The notes: generated by a model not told the origin, from the letters alone. A stretch of DNA of 13,438 nucleotides from JANOYJ01 sp031373225 (GCA_031373225.1 JANMMM010000063.1:1-13438), one strand, 5' to 3'; counted from the stretch's first letter, positions 6,077 through 12,941 are shown. Numbers and translations are program-made.

Positions 6077-7807
6077 TTACTTCTTCGCCTTCAACGCCGC
6101 GCCGAGAATGTCTCCCAGCGATGCGCCTGAGTCAGTCGAGCCGTATTGGGCCACCGCTTCCTTCTCTTCGGCGATTTCGAGCGCCTTGATCGAGACCTGC
6201 ACCTTGCCGCTCTTCTTGTCATAGGAGAGCACGCGCGCATCGACCTTCTGGCCGACCGAAAAGCGCTCGGGGCGCTGCTCGTCGCGGTCGCGCGACAGGT
6301 CGCCGCGGCGGATGAACGAGACGAGCTCGTGATCGACCAGCTTCACATCGAGGCCGCCGTCGGTGACGCCGGTGACGGCGCAGGTGACAATGGCGTTCTT
6401 GCGGAGCTCGCCCGATGATGAAGGCGCGGACGAGGCTGCGGACGCATGGGCGCCAGCGCCGCCGGACTCGCCGCCCTTGCTGAGCTGCTTGATGCCGAGC
6501 GAGATGCGCTCTTTCTCAACGTCCACGTCGAGCACAATGGCCTTGACCATCTCGCCCTTCTGGAACTCCTCGATCACCTGCTCGCCCGGACGGTTCCAGT
6601 CGAGGTCGGACAGATGCACCATGCCGTCCACATCGCCCTCAAGGCCGATGAACAGGCCGAACTCGGTCTTGTTCTTGACCTCGCCCTCTACAATCGTGCC
6701 GACCGGGAAGGTCTGCGCGAAGGTGCCCCACGGATTGTCGAGCGTCTGCTTCAAGCCCAGCGAAATGCGGCGCTTGACCGGATCAACCTCCAGCACCAGC
6801 ACGTCAACTTCCTGCGTGGTGGAGAGGATTTTGCCGGGATGGACGTTCTTCTTGGTCCAGGACATTTCGGAGACGTGGATAAGGCCCTCGATGCCGTCCT
6901 CGATTTCGACGAACGCGCCGTAATCGGTGATGTTGGTGACCTTGCCCTTGATTTTGGTGCCGATCGGATATTTGTCGCCGATCGCCGCCCATGGATCCGA
7001 CTCGAGCTGCTTCATGCCCAGGGAAATGCGATGCGTTTCCTGGTTGATGCGCACGATCTGAACCTTGATCGTCTGGCCGATGGACAGAAGCTCCGACGGG
7101 TGGTTGACGCGCCGCCAGGCCATGTCGGTGACATGCAGCAGACCGTCAATGCCGCCGAGATCCACGAACGCGCCGTAATCGGTGATGTTCTTGACAGTGC
7201 CGTCAACGACCTGGCCCTCTTCAAGATTCTGCACGATTTCCGAGCGCTGCTCGGCGCGGGACTCTTCAAGCACGGAGCGGCGCGAGACAACGATGTTGCC
7301 GCGGCGCTTGTCCATTTTGAGGATTTCAAACGGCTGCGACACATGCATCAAAGGCGACACGTCGCGGATCGGGCGGATGTCCACCTGAGAGCGCGGCAGG
7401 AACGCGGTCGCGCCGTCGAGATCGACGGTGAAGCCGCCCTTGACGACCGCGAAGATGATGCCGTCAACGCGCTCGGCCTTGGCGAACTTCTCTTCAAGCT
7501 TGACCCAGCTCTCCTCGCGCCGCGCCTTGTCGCGCGACAGAACCGCTTCGCCCAGCGCGTTTTCGATGCGCTCGACGTAAATATCAACAGTGTCGCCGGG
7601 CTTCAGACCGCCGTCGCGGCCTTTGATGCCAAATTCCTTCAGCGCGACGCGCCCTTCAACTTTCAGACCGGCGTCGATGACGACCATGTCTTTTTCGATG
7701 GCGATGATGACGCCTTTGACGACGGTGCCTTCGGCAAGGTCGTTGGTCAGATAGGATTCTTCGAGAAGGGAAGCAAAATCTTCCTTCATCGGGGCAGCTT
7801 TGGACAT
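6077..7807 (-). CDS. rpsA: 30S ribosomal protein S1
   Basis: A 576-residue protein with six S1 RNA-binding domains, the layout of bacterial S1, which sits on the 30S subunit and unfolds mRNA during initiation. Approximate domain spans are 28-95, 113-180, 200-268, 285-355, 372-442 and 465-535. The classic repeats show well in domains 3 and 4 (NITDYGAFVDLGGIDGLLHV and NITDYGAFVEIEDGIEGLIHV, one residue different in length). The C-terminus VAQYGSTDSGASLGDILG is characteristic of alphaproteobacterial S1. The open frame runs on to 7987, but the ATG at 7807 has AGGAG 5 nt upstream and gives the usual N-terminus MSKAAPMKEDFASLLEESY. A Gly/Ser/Ala-rich linker (GGESGGAGAHASAASSAPSS) separates domains 5 and 6. 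It follows cmk with 148 bp between, the common cmk-rpsA order, and ends before an intrinsic terminator. Confidence 0.98.
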   Translation of the reverse strand: MSKAAPMKEDFASLLEESYLTNDLAEGTVVKGVIIAIEKDMVVIDAGLKVEGRVALKEFGIKGRDGGLKPGDTVDIYVERIENALGEAVLSRDKARREESWVKLEEKFAKAERVDGIIFAVVKGGFTVDLDGATAFLPRSQVDIRPIRDVSPLMHVSQPFEILKMDKRRGNIVVSRRSVLEESRAEQRSEIVQNLEEGQVVDGTVKNITDYGAFVDLGGIDGLLHVTDMAWRRVNHPSELLSIGQTIKVQIVRINQETHRISLGMKQLESDPWAAIGDKYPIGTKIKGKVTNITDYGAFVEIEDGIEGLIHVSEMSWTKKNVHPGKILSTTQEVDVLVLEVDPVKRRISLGLKQTLDNPWGTFAQTFPVGTIVEGEVKNKTEFGLFIGLEGDVDGMVHLSDLDWNRPGEQVIEEFQKGEMVKAIVLDVDVEKERISLGIKQLSKGGESGGAGAHASAASSAPSSSGELRKNAIVTCAVTGVTDGGLDVKLVDHELVSFIRRGDLSRDRDEQRPERFSVGQKVDARVLSYDKKSGKVQVSIKALEIAEEKEAVAQYGSTDSGASLGDILGAALKAKK

Positions 7808-7885
7808 ATGTTCTCCTGAAACGCCCGGGTAATCGGGCAGGCGCCGGCGGGTTAGCGTTACATTCTGCCTCTTCCGCCATCCCAT

Positions 7886-7900
7886 CTTTTCAATGAAAAG
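7886..7900. promoter_or_regulatory. 15-bp perfect palindrome upstream of rpsA
   Basis: CTTTTCA and TGAAAAG flank a single central base, about 79 bp before the rpsA start. Short AT-rich dyads like this can be binding sites for a dimeric regulator or part of the rpsA leader. A second weak stem, GCCCG/CGGGC (7823-7827 with 7834-7838), lies just ahead of the rpsA ribosome binding site. No function can be assigned from sequence alone. Confidence 0.35.
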
Positions 7901-7955
7901 ACTTATGGTGCTCACAAGTGAAGCGTCCGGCGCGGTGAGGCTGGCGGAGAAACGG

Positions 7956-8603
7956 TTATTTGTCTTGCGAGGCCAACTTCTCATCAATGATGGAAACGGC
8001 TTCGCGGAACGCGGTCTCTATAGTCATTGTGCTCGTGTCAAGCAAGTGCGCATCTTCCGCAGGTTTCAAGGGCGAATCCGTCCGCCCCATGTCCCGCCCG
8101 TCGCGCCGCTCAATGTCGTCGAGGATCGCCTCAAAATCCGCATCGCCGCTGCGCATCAGCTCCTCGTCAAACCGGCGCTTGGCGCGCACTTGCGCGGAGG
8201 CGGTGACATAGAGCTTCACATCCGCCTCCGGGCAGACCACCGTGCCAATGTCCCGCCCGTCCAAAACCGCGCCGCCGGGCTGATTGGCGAACGCCCGCTG
8301 TTTTTCGACCAGAATGCGCCGCACCGCCGGGAGCACCGCCACTTTAGACGCGCCTTCGCCAATGTCGTGGGCGGAAAGCACTTCGCGGTCGAGTCTGGCC
8401 AGATCAATCGCGCTGGCGGTTTCAACGGCAACGGTCTCCGCGCCAAGCGGCAACCCCTTATCGATCAAGGCCTTGGCCAGAGCGCGATAGGTCAGCCCGG
8501 TGTCAAGATGCGGCAGGCAGTATTTCTGCGCCAGCAGCCGGGCGAGCGTGCCTTTGCCGGAGGCTGCGGGGCCGTCTATGGCGATGATGAACCGCAACAT
8601 CAT
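7956..8603 (-). CDS. cmk: cytidylate kinase
   Basis: A 215-residue P-loop kinase that phosphorylates CMP and dCMP with ATP in pyrimidine nucleotide metabolism. It carries GPAASGKGT (11-19), LDTGLTYRALA in the CMP-binding region (the usual form is LDTG..YR), LDGRDIGTVVCPEADVKLYVTAS in the second half, and RDGRDMGRTDSPLKPAEDA, the Arg-rich segment that closes over the nucleotides. The length is normal. Its ATG at 8603 overlaps the higA stop codon (ATGA). Two adjacent ATGs exist (8603 and 8600), and the first makes the overlap. This makes translation of cmk likely to be coupled to higA. rpsA follows on the same strand. The gene normally found upstream, aroA, is displaced by about 2.4 kb. Confidence 0.97.
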   Translation of the reverse strand: MMLRFIIAIDGPAASGKGTLARLLAQKYCLPHLDTGLTYRALAKALIDKGLPLGAETVAVETASAIDLARLDREVLSAHDIGEGASKVAVLPAVRRILVEKQRAFANQPGGAVLDGRDIGTVVCPEADVKLYVTASAQVRAKRRFDEELMRSGDADFEAILDDIERRDGRDMGRTDSPLKPAEDAHLLDTSTMTIETAFREAVSIIDEKLASQDK

Positions 8604-8884
8604 GCTGCGCGCGTCGGCAGCAGCTCCACGGAGGCGCCCACGGCGGCATGCGCCTGCGCCAGATCATGGCTGGTTTGCAAATTCATCCAGAATTGGGGAT
8701 TCATGCCAAACCAATGGCCTAGACGCAGCGCGGTGTCGCCGGTGACAGCGCGCCTGCCGCGGATGATTTGGCTCAAGCGGTTGGCCGGAACGCCAATTTG
8801 CCGGGCAAGTTCGCTGACCGACAGGTTCAGCTCCTCAATTTCGTCTTTCAGAACGTCGCCGGGATGCACTGCTCGGTTAAACAT
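8600..8884 (-). CDS. higA: HigA-family antitoxin (XRE-type DNA-binding)
   Basis: A 94-residue HTH protein of the HigA/VapI group. It has HPGDVLKDEIEELNLSVSEL at 8-27 followed by the recognition-helix region ARQIGVPANRLSQIIRGRRA, and the family's ending pattern ALRLGHWFGMNPQFWMNLQ. HigA binds and neutralises HigB and represses its own operon. The frame also opens at a TTG (8899) that overlaps the higB stop, but the ATG at 8884 has AAGGA 7 nt upstream and gives the normal start MFNRAVHPG, so I chose it. It follows higB with 11 bp between under this choice, and its stop overlaps the cmk start. The toxin-first order is typical of HigBA. Confidence 0.93.
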   Translation of the reverse strand: MFNRAVHPGDVLKDEIEELNLSVSELARQIGVPANRLSQIIRGRRAVTGDTALRLGHWFGMNPQFWMNLQTSHDLAQAHAAVGASVELLPTRAA

Positions 8885-8895
8885 ACGGTTTTCCT

Positions 8896-9180
8896 TCAAT
8901 GATAGTCTACGATTTCAACACTTCCTGGTCCGATTTCGTCCGGTCGCCAAGCAAAACAAATGCGCCACTGGATATTAATGCGAATGCTGAACTGCCCCTG
9001 CCGGTTCCCCGAAAGCGCTTCCAACCGGTTGCTGCCCAACTTCCGCAAGTCATCGACACTTGTCGCAGCATTAAGGATCGCCAGCCGTTTTGCCGCTTGG
9101 TCTGCAAACCCTTGAAACGCAGAAACAAACGCGCCCTCGGCAAAGGCTTGAGTCTTCTTGTCCGCATAACCGAGGATCAT
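8896..9180 (-). CDS. higB: HigB/RelE-family toxin
   Basis: A 94-residue RelE-superfamily protein of the HigB type, a ribosome-dependent mRNA interferase. The N-terminus MILGYADKKTQAFAEG matches the family's ....F.DK.TQ..F.G start, the core GNRQGQFSIRINIQWRICF matches the GDR.GQ.SIRIN.QWRI.F core, and the last three residues Asp92-Tyr93-His94 correspond to the catalytic Asp-Tyr-His end of Proteus HigB. The length equals the family norm and no motif is missing, so it is probably an active toxin. No ribosome binding site is visible before the ATG; the promoter described separately would start transcription almost at the ATG, suggesting a leaderless mRNA. It is the first gene of a higB-higA-cmk-rpsA unit. 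Confidence 0.93.
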   Translation of the reverse strand: MILGYADKKTQAFAEGAFVSAFQGFADQAAKRLAILNAATSVDDLRKLGSNRLEALSGNRQGQFSIRINIQWRICFAWRPDEIGPGSVEIVDYH

Positions 9181-9185
9181 GAGGT

Positions 9186-9214
9186 AACATAGCTGTCAAT
9201 ACGCATGACGTCAA
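9186..9214 (-). promoter_or_regulatory. sigma70-like promoter of higBA
   Basis: On the minus strand the -35 element TTGACG (9214-9209) and the -10 element TATGTT (9191-9186) are separated by exactly 17 nt. They match the consensus at 5 of 6 and 4 of 6 positions. The expected start of transcription is around 9179-9180, at the higB ATG, so the mRNA could be leaderless. Confidence 0.6.
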
Positions 9215-9220
9215 ACGTAT
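9199..9220. promoter_or_regulatory. 22-bp near-palindrome, probable HigA operator
   Basis: The site is ATACG, 2 nt, TGACGTCA, 2 nt, CGTAT on either strand: 18 of 22 bases are symmetric around the central TGACGTCA. It covers the -35 hexamer and part of the spacer of the higBA promoter. HigA-type antitoxins bind such dyads to repress their own operon, so this is the likely operator; the assignment is by position and symmetry only. Confidence 0.6.
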
Positions 9221-9231
9221 GTGTTAGGGCC

Positions 9232-9933
9232 TCAAACGCTCCGCGTCAGCCCGCCGTCAATCCGGATGCTCTGCCCGGTGATGTAGCTGGATTTCTCCGA
9301 CGCCAGAAACGCAATCAATTCCGCCGCCTCGTCCACCGTCCCATACCGCCCCATCGGAATGCGCGAACGGCGGTCTTCTTTCTCGGGCAGCGAGTCGATG
9401 AAACCGGGCATGACATTGTTCATGCGCAGATTGTCTTTGGCATATTGGTCGCAGAACAGCTTGGTGAAGGCGGCAAGGCCGGTGCGGAACACGGCGGAGA
9501 CCGGGAAGTTCTCTTCGGGCTCGAAGGCGACGGCTGTTGAGATGTTGACGATGGAGCCGGATTTCTGCGCCTGCATGATTGGCGCCACAAGGCGGGTCAT
9601 GCGGATGACGTTGAGCAGGTAAAACTCCATGCCAAGCTGCCAGTCCGCGTCGGAAATCGACAGGATCGCGCCTTTCGGCCCATGCCCGGCTCCGTTGACC
9701 ACGGCGTCAATGCGGCTCCAGCGGTCTATGGCAAGATCAACGAAGCGCTTCAGATCATCGCTCTTCAAGTTCGATCCGGTAACTCCCAGGCCGCCGAGCT
9801 CCTTGGCCAACGCCTCACCGCGCCCAGATGAGGACATGATGCCCACTTCAAAGCCGTCAGCCGCGAGTTTTCGCGCGCCCGCTGCGGCAATGCCCGAGCC
9901 TCCGCCGACGATGAGCGCGACTTTTAATGACAT
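9232..9933 (-). CDS. SDR-family protein with atypical active site
   Basis: A 233-residue short-chain dehydrogenase/reductase. The N-terminal dinucleotide site is GGGSGIAAAG (10-19), with Ala where the classical TGxxxGIG motif has its last Gly. NGAGHG (80-85), the structural Asn at 108 and the Ser at 132 are in the usual places. The catalytic YxxxK is absent: the segment after S132 reads PVSAVFRTGLAAFTK, so Tyr and Lys are replaced by Ser146 and Arg150 (or neighbours, depending on alignment). The C-terminal part, MPMGRYG-like (IPMGRYGTVDEAAELIAFLA) and GQSIRIDGGLTRSV, is well conserved. The substrate is unknown. The frame extends to 9987, but the ATG at 9933 has AGGGAGA 7 nt upstream. It lies 51 bp before higB on the same strand, so read-through into higBA is possible. 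Confidence 0.88.
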   Translation of the reverse strand: MSLKVALIVGGGSGIAAAGARKLAADGFEVGIMSSSGRGEALAKELGGLGVTGSNLKSDDLKRFVDLAIDRWSRIDAVVNGAGHGPKGAILSISDADWQLGMEFYLLNVIRMTRLVAPIMQAQKSGSIVNISTAVAFEPEENFPVSAVFRTGLAAFTKLFCDQYAKDNLRMNNVMPGFIDSLPEKEDRRSRIPMGRYGTVDEAAELIAFLASEKSSYITGQSIRIDGGLTRSV

Positions 9934-10079
9934 TAGGCGTTCTCCCTTGATGATTGGCTCCCTAAATCTGCGCACTGAGATTGACAAGCAAGCCGTTCGG
10001 CAATTGTTTGGCTTGCGGTGAGATCGAATGCAAGGACCTGGATTGCGCCAGTCTGGATAATTTGAAGAGGAGCGGAGAA

Positions 10080-10379
10080 ATGGCGGAATCAGACCGTTGG
10101 CGTCACATGTCGTCCGCCCCGAAGGACGGCACGCGCATTCTCGTGACTGTACGCGCCGCCGAGCAGGGACCGGCGGATATTGACGTCGCCTATTGGGCGC
10201 GCGCCGACAAGCTTGGCATGGAAGGCTGGCGGGCCATCGATTCCAGCCCGGGATGCGTTATTGGCTATGCCGAGCCTGAGCTCAAATGCTGGATGCCGAT
10301 GCCGAACGCCGGCATTGCGCGCGCTGCGCCCGCTCCGTGGGAGGGCGAGGAGAAGGAATTGTTTGGGTCGGGGATTTGA
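10080..10379 (+). CDS. small conserved hypothetical protein with W..M..APKDGT motif
   Basis: A 99-residue protein. The ATG at 10080 has AGAGGAG 7 nt upstream; an earlier in-frame ATG at 9981 would add 33 residues with no ribosome binding site. The body begins WRHMSSAPKDGTRILVTVR and continues with DVAYWARADKLGMEGWRAID and ends its conserved part at AEPELKCWMPMP. This W..M.SAP.DGT.IL....W......W.P.P layout resembles the small DUF551-like and phage-associated proteins widespread in Rhizobiales, function unknown. The remaining ~25 residues are Ala/Pro/Glu-rich. It is divergent from the SDR gene, 146 bp away. I am fairly sure it is a real gene and cannot name a function. Confidence 0.7.
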   Translation: MAESDRWRHMSSAPKDGTRILVTVRAAEQGPADIDVAYWARADKLGMEGWRAIDSSPGCVIGYAEPELKCWMPMPNAGIARAAPAPWEGEEKELFGSGI

Positions 10380-10527
10380 GCCGGCGTTGACGTCCGTGAA
10401 GGAAAAGGTGCCGCCGCCCAGTCCTTAGCCGGCGGGAACACCGTGCACGGGGTCAGCAAATTGCTCGATTGAAATTCCTGCAAGGGTGGATATTCTGTTC
10501 GCCGGGGCCGCCAGAAGGAACAGAAAA

Positions 10528-10947
10528 ATGCGTAGCCCATCAAATCTGCGTTTGACCGCTGCCGTCGCTGCAACGATTCTTGCAATTACGGCCACATCCT
10601 CTGATGCCTTGCCGATGTTAAGAGCTGGCAAGGGAGATTTGCAAAAAGGCGATTTCGTTCTTCTCACCAAAGCGGACGCGGTGAAGTCCCGTTTGAAACT
10701 GGTTTTCAAGTCCAGCAAAATCAGCCCGGAACGCCAAAAACGGATTAGCTCAGCGTTGAATAATGCTTATCAGAAACTCATGAAGAACGAAGCTTTTCTT
10801 GATGCCCTTCGACGCCGTGATGCTGCGAAGGTTGGCCAGATGCTCGAGTCAAAGAGCGGCGTGCCAATTGGCGAGATTAGGATGGGGGGAGATTCCACTC
10901 TCCTTTTGATCCTTGCGGTTATATTGATCGGAGCTGGTATATTCTAG
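10528..10947 (+). CDS. small exported protein with hydrophobic C-terminal tail
   Basis: A 139-residue protein that I do not recognise. The ATG at 10528 has AAGGA 8 nt upstream, better than the in-frame ATG at 10486. Residues 1-27 look like a signal peptide (R2, R8, a hydrophobic stretch 9-22, and a possible cleavage after A27). The middle, about 50-110, is Lys/Arg-rich and predicted helical (for example RQKRISSALNNAYQKLMKN and FLDALRRRDAAKVGQMLE). The last 20 residues, GGDSTLLLILAVILIGAGIF, form a strongly hydrophobic segment, so the mature protein may be anchored in the inner membrane facing the periplasm. It lies 54 bp from the convergent aroA end, in a 3' to 3' arrangement. Confidence 0.7.
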   Translation: MRSPSNLRLTAAVAATILAITATSSDALPMLRAGKGDLQKGDFVLLTKADAVKSRLKLVFKSSKISPERQKRISSALNNAYQKLMKNEAFLDALRRRDAAKVGQMLESKSGVPIGEIRMGGDSTLLLILAVILIGAGIF

Positions 10948-11001
10948 TTTTAGGCCTGATCGACCGGCGAAAAGGGTCATGAGGGGCTGTTTTCCTGTCG
11001 G

Positions 11002-12339
11002 TCATGATATGTTTGCCCCCAGCCCCGTCATCAATCCCATAAACTCCGGAAAACTCGTCGCGATCATCGTCGAATCATCCACTGTCACCGGCTTTTCCGC
11101 CGCCAGCCCCATGACCAGGAACGCCATGGCGATGCGGTGGTCGAGATGCGTCGCCACCGTGCCGCCGCCGAGGCCCCTGCCGCCGGAAACGCCGCGCACG
11201 GCGAGCGTCTCCTTGCCCTCCGCGCAGTCCACGCCGTTGGCCTCCAGACCGCGCGCCACGGCGGCGAGGCGGTCGCTTTCCTTGACGCGCAGCTCTTCGA
11301 GGCCGTTCATGATTGTCTCGCCTTCGGCGAACGAGGCGGCGACGGCGAGGACCGGATATTCGTCGATCATCGACGGCGCGCGCTCCGCAGGCACGTTGGC
11401 GCCTTTCAGGTCAGAGGCGCGCACCCGCAGGTCCGCCACGTCCTCGCCGCCCGCAAGGCGCGGATTGAGAATGTCGATCCGACCGCCCATTTCCTGCAGG
11501 GTCAATATGAGGCCGGTGCGGGTCGGGTTCATCAGGACGTTTTTGATGGTGATGTCCGAACCCGGAACGATCAGCGCCGCGACAAGTGGAAACGCTGTTG
11601 AAGACGGGTCGCCCGGAACGTCGATAGTCTGGCCGGTCAGCCTGCCCATGCCTTCGATGCGGATGTGACGGACATTGTCCTTGTCTGTGGTCACTTCAAG
11701 ATTCGCGCCAAAACCGCGCAGCATCTTCTCCGTATGATCGCGCGTCATCACCGGCTCAATCACGGTGGTGACACCGGGCGTGTTGAGACCCGCCAGCAAC
11801 ACCGCGGACTTGACCTGCGCCGAGGCCATCGGCACGCGGTAGGAAATCGCCGTCGCCGTCTTCGGCCCGCGCAGCGTCAGCGGCATCCGGTCGCCCTCCG
11901 CAGCTGCCACCGTCACGCCCATCAGCCGCAGCGGGTCGAGCACGCGCTTCATTGGCCGGCTCTGCAGCGAAGCGTCGCCGATGAATGTTGTCGCCATGTC
12001 ATAAACGCCGGTCAGCCCCATCGTCAGGCGCGAGCCGGTGCCTGCATTGCCGAAATCCAGCGGCTCCGACGGCTCCTTGAGGCCGCCATTGCCCACGCCT
12101 TCAATGATCCAGACATTTCCGTCCTTGCGGATCTTCGCCCCCATCGCCGACATGGCCTTGCCGGTGTTGATGACATCTTCGCCCTCCAGCAGGCCGGTGA
12201 TCCGCGTCTCGCCCGACGCCAGCCCTCCGAACATGAAGGAGCGGTGCGAAATAGACTTGTCGCCGGGAATGTTGACGGTTCCGGCGAGATTTTCGGAGCG
12301 GCTGGCGGTCGCGGGTTTTGGCAAAGGGGGATGGCTCAT
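11002..12339 (-). CDS. aroA: class II 3-phosphoshikimate 1-carboxyvinyltransferase (EPSP synthase)
   Basis: A 445-residue enzyme that joins phosphoenolpyruvate to shikimate-3-phosphate in the shikimate pathway. It is very close to the class II EPSP synthase of Agrobacterium strain CP4 (455 residues) as I recall it: IPGDKSISHRSFMFGGLASG, with Lys28, Ser29 and Arg33 at matching numbers, AGLNTPGVTTVIEPVMTRDH, DPSSTAFPLVAALIVPGSD and SMIDEYPVLAVAASFA. At the position of CP4 Ala100, which confers glyphosate insensitivity, this protein has Gly100 (FGNAGTGSRL), as in most EPSP synthases. The frame runs upstream to 12486, but the ATG at 12339 gives the family N-terminus MSHPPLPKPATA. The ribosome binding site is weak. 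It is divergent from the FYDLN gene with 188 bp between. Confidence 0.97.
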   Translation of the reverse strand: MSHPPLPKPATASRSENLAGTVNIPGDKSISHRSFMFGGLASGETRITGLLEGEDVINTGKAMSAMGAKIRKDGNVWIIEGVGNGGLKEPSEPLDFGNAGTGSRLTMGLTGVYDMATTFIGDASLQSRPMKRVLDPLRLMGVTVAAAEGDRMPLTLRGPKTATAISYRVPMASAQVKSAVLLAGLNTPGVTTVIEPVMTRDHTEKMLRGFGANLEVTTDKDNVRHIRIEGMGRLTGQTIDVPGDPSSTAFPLVAALIVPGSDITIKNVLMNPTRTGLILTLQEMGGRIDILNPRLAGGEDVADLRVRASDLKGANVPAERAPSMIDEYPVLAVAASFAEGETIMNGLEELRVKESDRLAAVARGLEANGVDCAEGKETLAVRGVSGGRGLGGGTVATHLDHRIAMAFLVMGLAAEKPVTVDDSTMIATSFPEFMGLMTGLGANIS

Positions 12340-12434
12340 GGGAATGCGGCTTCGAAAGGGGATTTCTGCTGGCGCGGCTCTAACACAGGATTTCCGGGGG
12401 GTCATCTCCATGTAAAATTGATTTTTCTTTGGCT

Positions 12435-12464
12435 TTGACAAGCCCGCCGCTTTGCGGCTATGCA
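12435..12464 (+). promoter_or_regulatory. sigma70-like promoter of the FYDLN acidic protein gene
   Basis: A perfect -35 hexamer TTGACA (12435-12440) precedes TATGCA (12459-12464) with 18-nt spacing (17 nt if the -10 is CTATGC). Transcription would start near 12471, giving a leader of about 57 nt. The spacer holds a hairpin-capable dyad, GCCGC TTT GCGGC (12446-12458), a possible regulator site. Confidence 0.5.
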
Positions 12465-12527
12465 CGCGCGATTTCGTTTCGGCCATTGGCTCAAGCCAAG
12501 CCGGCGAAGATATTCACGAGGTGTAAA

Positions 12528-12914
12528 TTGTCCAAAGCCGCACTCGGCACCAAACGCACTTGCCCGGAGACCGGCAAGAAATTTTATGACCTGAACAAAG
12601 ACCCGATCATTTCGCCCTATACCGGCATCGCCTATCCGCTGTCCGCCTTTGAGCAGGTCAAGCGCGAAATGCGCGCGCAGGAGGACGAGGAGGAAGTGGC
12701 GGAAGTCGATGTCGTGCTCGAATCGCCGGAATTCGTGCCGCTTGAAGAGGCGGATGGCGATGACAAGCCGGATGCCGAAGAGCTTCCCGATCTTGGCGAC
12801 GATGAGGTTGATATCGGCGAGGATGCGGAAGACACATTCCTTGAGGAAGAGGAAGGCGAAGACGATGTCGCCGACATGCTGGGCGGACGCGGCGAGGGCG
12901 AAGACGAGGTCTGA
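12528..12914 (+). CDS. FYDLN acid domain protein (TIGR02300 family)
   Basis: A 128-residue alphaproteobacterial protein of unknown function. The N-terminal 40 residues hold the family signature: GTKRTCPETGKKFYDLNKDP (7-26) followed by ISPYTGIAYPLSAFE. The rest is extremely acidic, with Glu and Asp in long runs (for example DDEVDIGEDAEDTFLEEEEGEDD). The Cys-Pro-x-x-Gly-x-x-Phe-Tyr-Asp-Leu segment looks like a zinc-ribbon knuckle missing its second Cys, which is an inference. The start is TTG at 12528, with GAGGTG at 12518-12523 upstream; it gives MSKAALGTKR, the expected N-terminus, while the longer frame from 12429 adds a poor sequence. Its position beside aroA and tRNA-Ala is the typical rhizobial order. 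Confidence 0.9.
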   Translation: MSKAALGTKRTCPETGKKFYDLNKDPIISPYTGIAYPLSAFEQVKREMRAQEDEEEVAEVDVVLESPEFVPLEEADGDDKPDAEELPDLGDDEVDIGEDAEDTFLEEEEGEDDVADMLGGRGEGEDEV

Positions 12915-12941
12915 CCGTCTGTTGTTTGCACTTGATATTAA

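Noticed and set aside
6446..7819. 457-codon open frame on the plus strand
   Set aside because: It is antisense to rpsA, is His/Asp/Leu-rich without motifs, and has no ribosome binding site; rpsA is certain.
7893..8978. 361-codon open frame on the plus strand
   Set aside because: It is antisense to cmk, higA and part of higB, all of which carry clear family motifs.
10962..11003. GACCG...CGGTC dyad between the small exported gene and aroA as a bidirectional terminator
   Set aside because: The stem is short and interrupted, with a long loop and no T-run.
11665..12438. 257-codon open frame on the plus strand
   Set aside because: It is the antisense shadow of aroA, with a His/Arg-rich low-complexity translation.
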